A stretch of DNA of 22,029 nucleotides from Candidatus Collierbacteria bacterium. GTDB lineage: Bacteria; Patescibacteriota; Microgenomatia; UBA1400; MFAQ01. The position numbers and the translations under genes were made by a program. Numbering within the stretch: position 1 is the stretch's first letter; each line of letters begins with the position of its first letter. The DNA lies in assembly GCA_903873735.1 (NCBI GenBank), contig CAIQPO010000090.1, positions 1 through 22,029 on the forward strand, written 5' to 3'. Under the pieces are notes generated by a model. The model was given only the letters and a program-made list of their open reading frames with translations. It made no database searches and was not told where the DNA came from. Shown here in pieces: positions 14,400-22,029 of the stretch.

Positions 14400-14420
14400 T
14401 TCAGAGCGAATCACCTCTGC

Positions 14421-14426
14421 TAACAT
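14421..14426 (+). promoter_or_regulatory. Putative -10 element of the giant gene
   Basis: TAACAT ends 6 bases before the ATG at 14433, so transcription would start on the start codon. No Shine-Dalgarno sequence lies in the divergent spacer. Confidence 0.35.
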
Positions 14427-14432
14427 CAAAAT

Positions 14433-17400
14433 ATGGAGCAAAAATCAGATGAAAACCAAGCACAGCTCCATTCTGTGGAAACCCCATCTCCAAACCTCGA
14501 AAAAAAACCAAAACCGAATCATACCCAGAGTGTTCTTACCGAAGTAACTACTCGAATCCAAACCGCCACCGCTTCCCACAAAGAGAGTGTTACAACAGCT
14601 AGGCTAACTCGTCTTGCAAATGCCCACCAAGTTGAGATACAAACCACACAATCTCTAGAAAGGTCCAGACAATTTATAGCTCGCCAAGAAGCACTAAACG
14701 CCGAAATTGCCATTACCGAATCTGGACACGCCGATGCTCATGCCGAAACCAGAGATCACAAGCTTTCTCCCTTTGAAAGCGTTATAGACCGTCTCCCTCC
14801 AGCCATAAAACCTAAAAAAGTTAAGGAAAAATCACACAGACTAAGCTCTGCCAGAGAAAAAAAGGCTTTACTCGCAAAAAATTTAGATAGACTAAATGAT
14901 GAAAACAGACAAATCTCCCTTGATGCCTACAACGCCAGAGTCTATCTATCCAATCAAGAAGCTGACCTTCAAACCGCCAAAGAATCAAGAGCAAGAGCAG
15001 AAGCTGAGGCATCTTTACCAATAAACCCAGAAGAATCACTTATTGCTAGCGAAAAAACTTCGCTAATCGCCACGGTAGAAGCGGCTATCAGCTCCGATAT
15101 CCAAGAAGTCAAAATAGAAGTGAGAGAAGAGATTGCCGCCTCCGGCCTAGTCAGCAACCATGCTGAAAATGATCCCAAAGAGAAGGCCATAAAAAGAATC
15201 CAGAAAATTCCACCAGATCTAGAGTTTTACAGTCAACCACTTGATGTGTCTACATTATCAGATGAAGAAATTGAAAACCTAGTTACCCCAGAAGATGAAT
15301 TTATCTCTCTTAGTGTTCGAGAAACGGCACAGTCAACCGCCGCCAACTTTATCTCCAAACTCCACGGACTAGAGCAAGCCAAACAGGCAAACGATCAGTG
15401 TAGATCAGCAGGATTGTCACTTGAAATATCAGTCATCCCAGATCCTCCAAGCAAACATATAGAGCAACAAAACATTCCCCATCTATCAGTCATGTCAGAG
15501 GAACATAAAATTGAGTCCGGCACCCTAGCCGCCAAACTAATTATCGAACAAGTTGATTCTGGTAATGTTTCTCAAGAAACTTATGATGCTACCGTATCCA
15601 TCCTGGTCGACAGGTTGTACTCACCAGGCCCAGAAGTTGACTACGCCTGGCGACACACTCAAGACATCGCCTTTGTTAACCAGCTTCTGCTTGGTGTAAA
15701 GGATGAATCAAAACGAACAGAAATTGCTCAAAATTTATTCCGTCACTTAGAAAAAGACCGTGGAAACGACCAACTTTATTCGCTATCAAGTCTATGGAAA
15801 GATTTACCTCCTGAAGTAAGAACTGAAATCTCTAAGTCAAACCCAGACAGCACGCTTATACGAAATCTAGAAATCAATCGAGCGCTAGCATCCGATAGAG
15901 AATCTCGACAATTTTCTTCAGAGCAAATAGAAACAATATCAAGTATTTCTCAACAATTCCCGGACTCAATTACCATCACCCCTGAAGGTACACTCCACCT
16001 AGAGCAAGAAGCCATAGAACAACTCATCATTCGTGGAGACACCAAGACAGCCACAGCTCTTGTCTCACTTGCCAGATTCGAAGAGTCGATTTCAGTAAAT
16101 CTAAACGACGAAACTCAAAACCAACTAAACCTTCTTATCATCTCTGAAAACAACTTAGGCAACAACATCAGAGAAGTGTTTTCAGTCCGTCACATAGCCA
16201 CTTACACCCGCACAGAAGAAACAGAAAACGGCCCCATCACCATCATCGATAGAAGCATTCTTGATCATCCAGACTCCGGCAAGTTAATTACTGCTTTAAG
16301 ACTTGTACTAAACAGTCCCTCAAGCGGTCACAATCTTGCAGAGGAGTTGTTTGATAAAACTCAATTCTCCTCCACGGAGTGGTTCTGCCTCCAGACTCTA
16401 CTCGCCCAGCACAATCCCGATATAAACCCGTCCAACGAAACCCTTTCATCTCTCTCATCCCATCTGGTAGACAAAAAAGACCACATTGAAGCAGACCTCA
16501 TCTTCTTCCGAGAATTTCCCACTCCAATTTGGAACAAGCTTTTTGACCAAAAAAGTATCATCAAACTAACACCAGAGGCAACAAATTCTCTTTTAAAGTC
16601 CCCCGACCAAGAAGAAGTTAGACAAGAAATTCTTCAATCAATCTTTGGTGTCAAAATCGAAGGCTTCTCACCAACATTTGTTTTCAGCAAAGAATCTGGG
16701 TTGCAAATTACTGCCAATTCAGAATTAGTCCACCAACTCACAACTCTTGAGAATGGCAATCAAATCTTAAAGCGCATCCTTTCTCAAAGAAATATCGATA
16801 AGTTTAGTTTTGAAGATGATGGTCTCAAAAATCTTGCCACTCTATTAAAAAAATCAAGATTAATATCCATTGAAACTGATAGCTATGATCAAAGAGAGTG
16901 GGCAGACTGCGTAGAAAAATTTGCAAACCTTGATGTTCTTAGTGCCATCTCTCTACCAGACCAAAGCCAATTTGGTTATCACCTTCTAAATTCCCTTTCA
17001 TATCACCAACAGTCCTTCGCTCTCCCAATAATTATTGAGTCGGGACTTTGCCAGCCTGACTCAAAACTAACCAAACTGAACGATCTAATCAAAATTATAG
17101 GCAAAAGGCACTCATCGGGGTTCGTCTATCACACCATCAGCAATCATTCAAATCCTGGCTCATCAGAAAATCACTCGCTATTTCTTGCTGATTCAGGTAT
17201 TACTATTCTTTCTGCCGAACACTCAAAGTCAGAGGACAACCTCAATCTCTCATACCAACTATGGCTACACCAAAAAGAACTTAAACAAAGAGGCATTGAC
17301 CTACATATCGAAACCACTCCACCTCAAAGATCAATTGAGGATACTTTTACTGTCTTTCAAGCCCTAGAAAAACTCAAAGCAGAACCAGACTCAGAAAACA

Positions 17401-20400
17401 TAAATATCCCCAGTCTAGAAGTAATTTCCCAATGGCTTCAGCAAGAGTACTGTCCGGTTTCTGTTGAAAACGGACAAATCACCATAGGTGGAGACGAGGC
17501 TTCATTCTGGAAATCAGTCTGTTCCAATGGACCACTAGCCAGACTGCTATTCTCACCACAAACATTAAATCAGCTAGGTATCAAAACCACTTACACCTTA
17601 CCTTCTGTTATTGCAGAGTCTGACCCAGCCTGGTGGGAGAGATCATTTTTTGACTTTGGAAACTCATTCAACAAAGACCATTTTGATGAAATCTTTATCA
17701 TCACCACAGCAGGAGAATTTAAAATAAAAAACAAATATATTGCTGGTAAAATTTCCAGTTCCTGGTACAGTGGCTACAACGAATGGACGGTTTTGGAAAA
17801 CAAAGATCTCTCCTGGATAGACTTCCCCATCCCCACCGAATCAGAAACAAATCATCAAATTCTCACCATAGCCAGAGAACTCCAAGAAAGAGCCCTCGAA
17901 ACCAGAGATGAAAATTTAAGGAATCTCTCCCTTCATTTAATTGAGCTAACCCCAGAAGGAGCCGAATCCTTGCTCCCATTTTTCAAAACAGAAAATAGCA
18001 CCCTCATCATAGATAGTGGCATTCTAGATCACATCAAACCACTTTGCCGAGAACACAGTACCGACGCCGGTCACTGGCTTACTTCTCTAATACCAGTCGC
18101 TCAAGGGAAATGTCCAGGTGTGAAGTTTTCCTTCCCATCCGAACAAGAAAAGCAAGGGTTCGAGAAATTCGCCCTAGCTCTTCAAGCCTCCATGGGCACG
18201 GAAACAAGAACCGGAGGGTATCTTAGCTCAAGGTTAGCAGACGGATACCTTGATCAAAGAAAGGAGACACAGGATTTGATTGACAAGATTTTCAACTTTA
18301 CTCCAGAAGGTGTTTTTGTTAATCGTCATTTCTTTGACCATTGGTTAGGTGAATACCAAACAGGAAATATCACATTTTATGAACTACAAGCTCACTTCAG
18401 AGACACACCAAAAATAGGACTTATCGACAAATCTCAATTTCATCTTTTCTCTCCTAATGAACGACTTCTCTTTGATCTTTCAGGTAATGAAAATATTTTT
18501 AGATTATTTTCCAATACAGTACTAACGAATTCTAAGAGCTTGTCTGAGGCTGGTTTAAAATTGAATGACTTTTTTAGCCTCCAACCAAGGGAGGTAGAAG
18601 GCATCGTAATAAACACACCAGCCTTAAGACTGGACCACTTTGTCCGACTCTCTCAAGATAGCGATTCAAGCTACCTAGAAAAACTAATAAACTCCGGCCA
18701 AATTGAAATCTTTAGCCCCGAAGTAAACGACAGGAACTTTTTCGCTTTCATTGTAAAAAATCCCAAAATATTCAACCATTACCAATCTTCCGGAACTTTA
18801 AGCATTGAAGAAGTCTACAAAAGATTCACCCAAGACTTCACCCCCAAAAAAGGTGAGTATGGTGCTATCACATTCTCTACCAATAGCGAATCATTTATTC
18901 ACCTTCATCAAGTTTTTGGTGATGATCTTTTCATCATGTCATATAGACGAAATATTTCCATAGAAGTCAACCCAGAACATCAAACTACCCTGAAATTCCT
19001 CGAGGTTGTAAGACATACTCCTCTATCATCCTTTTTCCTAGATCGCCTGAATAGTTTTGAAGACCTATCCTCAAAGCAGAATCAGTTCTTTACCGAGGTA
19101 ACTACCGGAGAAATTACCTCATTCGAACTAAAACCAGGTATGTTTAAGCAACTACTGTCAAACTCCAGACTCGACCCCGACAATCTCAAGCACTATCTTG
19201 ACTCCTCAAGCATTAGATTCAACCTCGAACATCTCCGCACAGAAATCACTGATACAGGCTTTGACGGCATTCCCCTATCCTTGATCAAGGTGCTGGATAA
19301 CAGAAATATATTTTCTCCCCAAGCCATCCCCAATCACTTCCTCACCAAGGCGGGTTTCACCCCAGAATTTATTTCTGCTCAAGAGCAAATATTCACCAAT
19401 CCGCCGGCAGATTTTTCAAGAGACGCCGCTATCAATTTCCTACACTTCGTAGATACCTCCCCTCATCGCCAAACCCTCGTCACTATCATTTCCTCAAATC
19501 CTGAAATAATCAGCAACAACAGTTTTCAGAGATACATTCAAGCCAGTGCCGATAGAATTGCTCAAATTCCTCCAGAACGATTCCCTGAATACTTTGAAGT
19601 AGCTTCATCCATCGCTAGCTCTCCATCACGAGAAATTAGAAGGTTGGGGGATGAACTTGCTAAGCAACTCTTTGCTACCGACAACCCCAGAGAAACTTTT
19701 ACAAAGATTGAAGATGTCTTTGTCAGAAACAACCTACCCTTAGTAGGAAAAGTCTACCGGGTATTCGAAATTCTTCACCCAAGAGACGTTCTTACCCAAA
19801 AACTGGAATCAAACTCTGCTCTAAGTCCTGTATTAAGGCAAGTAAGATCAGACCTAAGAAGAAGAGACATCATTTATCGCGACCTCCTCAATATTCATAT
19901 TCAAACAGGTAATCAATCGCTTTCCGAGTATCTTCAAGTCATAGATTCTGGAGCTTCTCTTGCCGAGAGGTTTAGACAAGGCGAAGACCTCAATGAACAA
20001 GAAATCAAACAACTCACTGCATTTGCCAACAAACTCACTACGCTTTATCACACATCAGCTCTAAGTCGTCATCAAGTTACCAATGACTCACCCACTCCCA
20101 ACCCTGCAGCAGCTCTTGATAAGATTTACGCCGACCTTAGAGTCAGAGAAGGGCAAACACTTGAAAGTAGAGTCTGTGAAATGTTCCTTTACCCTATCGG
20201 CGCCTCTTCAGTCAAAGAAGCTCTTACACTAATGGATGAAAGCATAAGTTCGGCCAACCAAAGGCACTCCCAGGAAAGAGAACGAAAACGAGGTAAATTT
20301 ACACTTGAAAAAGGATCTTTAATAAAAGGTCTTGTCAGGTCAAGCGATCTGGAGTCAGGCAATGGTTTCCAAATCCTCGACAATATTTTAGGCAACGGTT

Positions 20401-21773
20401 CAGTAGCCAAAGAGTATCTCGGATCAGCTTCAAGCAGTGACGCCACCCCTTTTGATACCGACTGTGTTCGCTTAAGAGACGAGGATATCAAAGACTCCTT
20501 CCGCCAAACATTTAGCGATCAGGCCTCTTCAGGCTATGGCGACATCCTTTTTGTCATACGGGATAGGGGACAATTCCAAGAGCCAAATCCAGAAAATCCA
20601 GCTTCCTACGACCCCACCAAGCTAGAGCTCATTACCTCGAATGTTGTTAGTCAAAACCACACCGGTGTCCGAACTGGTTTCCCCATAACCCAAGTTGATT
20701 TCATCATCGCCAAAGATGAAGTTGTCAAAAATCCTAGATCTCTTCAAAACCTCTTTTTCTCCATTGCCAAAACTGGCATCGCCATACCCGTGGTCGACGC
20801 AGAAGGCAACGAAATCTTCACACAAGAAATGTTCGACAGCTACCGAAGATCCTTAGCTGGAATCGATCGCTTCAGAGGAGAATCTCCAGAGTACCAACCA
20901 CCAACACCCAACACCCTCATGGGCGACATGGTGGAGTCTCTCATCCCCAGTGTGACTGCCGATAGAGAAAATGTTGCAAAAAGAAACCAAGAAATCCGAC
21001 AAAAAATCAAAACTACCTTAGATGGTTTAGGAATTACTCTAAGAGATGAGCAAGACCAAAGTCTTATCGGCGCCGAACTAGAAGATATCGGCTCTACCGG
21101 TAGAGGCACCAATCTTCCAGGCGACTATGACTTCGACTACACTCTCCTTCTTGACCCCAGAGCCTTCAAGCAGGGGAAAACTATTCAATCTGCCATCCTC
21201 GAACAAATTTCTCACGAAGGCACCACCCCAGCTCCAGAAGGAGAAGTCAGTATTCAGATAAGGATGACCGGAGTGGATCTTGAAAGCGGAGAAAAACTTG
21301 CAGTCGACATTGGTATTAATGAAAGAGAGGATGGTCAGGTGTATGGCTCCCACAAAGCAGTTGCCGAAAGATTAGATTCCATCGCCGAAGCCTATGGAGA
21401 AGAGGCGAGGGACACCGTTATAGCCAACATCTTAGTTGCCAAAAAACTTCTCAAAGAAGGTCATGCTTACAAAAAGGGTACTTATGGCGACGGCGGACTT
21501 GGCGGAATTGGAGTAGAAAACTGGATTCTTCAAAATGGAGGTTCCGTTGAGGCAGCCTTCAACTCCTTTTGGGAAGCTTCTCACAATCCAGATGGAAGTC
21601 TAGTAGACATCACCACCTTTAGGGCTAGATACCCAATTTATGATCCAGGTAGTAACCTAAGAAGAGAAAGATATCACGACAACTTTGCCTATACTCTCAC
21701 CGAAACCGGATACCAAGCCATGATTGAAGTAATCAAGACACAACGCCTGAAAGAAATTGGTCTCACCAAATAA
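14433..21773 (+). CDS. Giant orphan protein with C-terminal class I (archaeal CCA-like) nucleotidyltransferase domain
   Basis: A single unbroken product of 2446 residues with no signal peptide or membrane helix, so probably cytoplasmic. Residues about 1-230 are polar, rich in Glu, Lys, Ala, Arg and Gln, and coiled-coil-like. Residues about 230-1950 are unrecognised, largely helical in appearance, with scattered [LF]-[ST]-P-[EQ] motifs. Residues about 1955-2150 form a compact unrecognised domain (KGSLIKGLVRS at 1960-1969, RTGFPITQVDFII around Gln2087). Residues about 2160-2446 look like a polymerase-beta-type nucleotidyltransferase: VESLIPS helix from 2167, GSTGRGTNLPGDYDFD from Gly2220 with Asp2233 and Asp2235, the third acidic residue Asp2292 (KLAVDIGIN), and a downstream GGIGVENWILQNGGS at 2357-2371. 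The GS-to-DxD spacing equals that of archaeal CCA-adding enzymes. Substrate and role are unknown. Confidence 0.8.
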   Translation: MEQKSDENQAQLHSVETPSPNLEKKPKPNHTQSVLTEVTTRIQTATASHKESVTTARLTRLANAHQVEIQTTQSLERSRQFIARQEALNAEIAITESGHADAHAETRDHKLSPFESVIDRLPPAIKPKKVKEKSHRLSSAREKKALLAKNLDRLNDENRQISLDAYNARVYLSNQEADLQTAKESRARAEAEASLPINPEESLIASEKTSLIATVEAAISSDIQEVKIEVREEIAASGLVSNHAENDPKEKAIKRIQKIPPDLEFYSQPLDVSTLSDEEIENLVTPEDEFISLSVRETAQSTAANFISKLHGLEQAKQANDQCRSAGLSLEISVIPDPPSKHIEQQNIPHLSVMSEEHKIESGTLAAKLIIEQVDSGNVSQETYDATVSILVDRLYSPGPEVDYAWRHTQDIAFVNQLLLGVKDESKRTEIAQNLFRHLEKDRGNDQLYSLSSLWKDLPPEVRTEISKSNPDSTLIRNLEINRALASDRESRQFSSEQIETISSISQQFPDSITITPEGTLHLEQEAIEQLIIRGDTKTATALVSLARFEESISVNLNDETQNQLNLLIISENNLGNNIREVFSVRHIATYTRTEETENGPITIIDRSILDHPDSGKLITALRLVLNSPSSGHNLAEELFDKTQFSSTEWFCLQTLLAQHNPDINPSNETLSSLSSHLVDKKDHIEADLIFFREFPTPIWNKLFDQKSIIKLTPEATNSLLKSPDQEEVRQEILQSIFGVKIEGFSPTFVFSKESGLQITANSELVHQLTTLENGNQILKRILSQRNIDKFSFEDDGLKNLATLLKKSRLISIETDSYDQREWADCVEKFANLDVLSAISLPDQSQFGYHLLNSLSYHQQSFALPIIIESGLCQPDSKLTKLNDLIKIIGKRHSSGFVYHTISNHSNPGSSENHSLFLADSGITILSAEHSKSEDNLNLSYQLWLHQKELKQRGIDLHIETTPPQRSIEDTFTVFQALEKLKAEPDSENINIPSLEVISQWLQQEYCPVSVENGQITIGGDEASFWKSVCSNGPLARLLFSPQTLNQLGIKTTYTLPSVIAESDPAWWERSFFDFGNSFNKDHFDEIFIITTAGEFKIKNKYIAGKISSSWYSGYNEWTVLENKDLSWIDFPIPTESETNHQILTIARELQERALETRDENLRNLSLHLIELTPEGAESLLPFFKTENSTLIIDSGILDHIKPLCREHSTDAGHWLTSLIPVAQGKCPGVKFSFPSEQEKQGFEKFALALQASMGTETRTGGYLSSRLADGYLDQRKETQDLIDKIFNFTPEGVFVNRHFFDHWLGEYQTGNITFYELQAHFRDTPKIGLIDKSQFHLFSPNERLLFDLSGNENIFRLFSNTVLTNSKSLSEAGLKLNDFFSLQPREVEGIVINTPALRLDHFVRLSQDSDSSYLEKLINSGQIEIFSPEVNDRNFFAFIVKNPKIFNHYQSSGTLSIEEVYKRFTQDFTPKKGEYGAITFSTNSESFIHLHQVFGDDLFIMSYRRNISIEVNPEHQTTLKFLEVVRHTPLSSFFLDRLNSFEDLSSKQNQFFTEVTTGEITSFELKPGMFKQLLSNSRLDPDNLKHYLDSSSIRFNLEHLRTEITDTGFDGIPLSLIKVLDNRNIFSPQAIPNHFLTKAGFTPEFISAQEQIFTNPPADFSRDAAINFLHFVDTSPHRQTLVTIISSNPEIISNNSFQRYIQASADRIAQIPPERFPEYFEVASSIASSPSREIRRLGDELAKQLFATDNPRETFTKIEDVFVRNNLPLVGKVYRVFEILHPRDVLTQKLESNSALSPVLRQVRSDLRRRDIIYRDLLNIHIQTGNQSLSEYLQVIDSGASLAERFRQGEDLNEQEIKQLTAFANKLTTLYHTSALSRHQVTNDSPTPNPAAALDKIYADLRVREGQTLESRVCEMFLYPIGASSVKEALTLMDESISSANQRHSQERERKRGKFTLEKGSLIKGLVRSSDLESGNGFQILDNILGNGSVAKEYLGSASSSDATPFDTDCVRLRDEDIKDSFRQTFSDQASSGYGDILFVIRDRGQFQEPNPENPASYDPTKLELITSNVVSQNHTGVRTGFPITQVDFIIAKDEVVKNPRSLQNLFFSIAKTGIAIPVVDAEGNEIFTQEMFDSYRRSLAGIDRFRGESPEYQPPTPNTLMGDMVESLIPSVTADRENVAKRNQEIRQKIKTTLDGLGITLRDEQDQSLIGAELEDIGSTGRGTNLPGDYDFDYTLLLDPRAFKQGKTIQSAILEQISHEGTTPAPEGEVSIQIRMTGVDLESGEKLAVDIGINEREDGQVYGSHKAVAERLDSIAEAYGEEARDTVIANILVAKKLLKEGHAYKKGTYGDGGLGGIGVENWILQNGGSVEAAFNSFWEASHNPDGSLVDITTFRARYPIYDPGSNLRRERYHDNFAYTLTETGYQAMIEVIKTQRLKEIGLTK

Positions 21774-21777
21774 AAAA

Positions 21778-21795
21778 CACCGGCTTAAGCCGGTG
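21778..21795 (-). terminator. Intrinsic terminator of the 59-residue gene, next to the end of the giant gene
   Basis: A perfect stem CACCGGC / GCCGGTG around TTAA. On the minus strand it is followed by TTTTTTA, a good terminator for the minus-strand gene that ends at 21825. On the plus strand the hairpin lies 4 bases after the giant gene's stop but has no T-run after it, so it would be a weaker stop there. Confidence 0.8.
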
Positions 21796-21824
21796 CATAC
21801 AAACATTACAGAATTTGTTTCTAA

Positions 21825-22004
21825 TTAAGGTTTCTGGCCTTCAGGTAATACTTTCACCATATGACCACCCATTTGAAAGAGCAAACCTTCAATTTTTGCC
21901 TGCTCTTCAGATGTGTATGGGGTAGGCTGCATCTGCCATCGGCCTCGGTCATTTGCCCACAATGTCCAGATATAGTATGTGGTGGGTTGGCTCTGATCGC
22001 TCAT
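21825..22004 (-). CDS. Small soluble orphan protein (59 residues)
   Basis: I do not recognise a family. The ATG at 22004 is chosen because GGGAGA lies 9 bases upstream, a good Shine-Dalgarno match; a TTG at 22028 in the same frame near the window edge is less likely. The product is hydrophilic and aromatic-rich: MSDQSQPTTYYIWTLW, then NDRGRWQMQP and a helix SEEQAKIEGLLFQMGG, then HMVKVLPEGQKP. It looks like a small strand-strand-helix-strand domain (a conserved-looking W/Y hairpin, then helix, then a strand). No motif suggests a function. It is convergent with the giant gene and ends at the hairpin at 21778-21795. Its promoter is outside the window. Confidence 0.65.
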   Translation of the reverse strand: MSDQSQPTTYYIWTLWANDRGRWQMQPTPYTSEEQAKIEGLLFQMGGHMVKVLPEGQKP

Positions 22005-22029
22005 CTTTCGTTTCTCCCAAAAAACCAAG

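Noticed and set aside
20189..21353. Several minus-strand frames of 67-100 codons inside the 3' end of the giant gene
   Set aside because: They lie opposite the nucleotidyltransferase-coding region, whose plus-strand frame has conserved motifs; none has protein-like features.
22005..22028. TTG start at 22028 for the last minus-strand gene
   Set aside because: The ATG at 22004 has a well-spaced GGGAGA; the extra eight residues look like translated leader.
1..22029. CRISPR arrays, tRNA or rRNA genes, insertion sequences, prophage or attachment sites
   Set aside because: I looked for direct repeats, cloverleaf-like inverted repeats, transposase or integrase signatures and rRNA-like stretches and saw none; nearly all bases are in protein genes with short gaps.

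Overview
The window is a gene-dense stretch (17 protein genes in 22 kb, no gap over about 100 bases) from an AT-leaning bacterial genome. Several traits suggest the Candidate Phyla Radiation (Patescibacteria), perhaps Microgenomates-like: very short intergenic gaps, many short orphan membrane proteins, a giant orphan protein of 2446 residues, an absence of Shine-Dalgarno sequences before most genes, and standard genetic code with TAA, TAG and TGA all used as stops. The placement is inference; there is no rRNA or marker gene here to prove it.

Left part (1-7035). A patatin-like lipase gene runs off the left edge and is divergent from a nucleotide-metabolism pair: a tandem dUTPase/dCTP-deaminase-like protein (180-1154) followed at once by CTP synthase pyrG (1164-2846). 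Next comes undecaprenyl-diphosphatase uppP (2851-3609), which supplies the lipid carrier for cell-wall synthesis. A PLP-dependent alpha-oxoamine synthase (Kbl/BioF family, 3961-5160) sits between two small membrane proteins with lysine-rich tails. These are followed by a VTT/DedA-type membrane protein, a four-helix membrane protein, and a 138-residue membrane protein that has its own complete promoter, Shine-Dalgarno sequence and terminator.

Middle part (7075-14386). A 363-residue orphan membrane protein is convergent with six minus-strand genes that follow each other with gaps of 24, 17, 0, -4 and 0 bases: a Cache-HAMP histidine kinase, a P-type cation ATPase, a type IV pilin-like protein, a 108-residue orphan, a PNPOx-like flavin/PLP split-barrel protein and a receiver-only response regulator. 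The kinase is the first gene and its only visible candidate partner, the receiver, is the last. This suggests one signalling unit that links an extracytoplasmic cue, ion transport and a pilus or pseudopilus, although internal promoters are possible.

Right part (14433-22029). One gene fills 7.3 kb and encodes a giant, apparently cytoplasmic protein. Its N-terminus is coiled-coil-like, its centre is about 1700 residues of unrecognised and probably helical sequence, then comes a compact unrecognised domain, and the C-terminus is a nucleotidyltransferase that resembles archaeal (class I) CCA-adding enzymes with the GS and DxD catalytic signature intact. A 59-residue orphan gene follows on the other strand.

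The most notable observations are the giant nucleotidyltransferase-tipped protein, the compact kinase-to-receiver gene array, and a recurring architecture in which a TAnnnT (-10-like) hexamer lies 5-11 bases before the start codon with no ribosome binding site, which points to widespread leaderless transcription.
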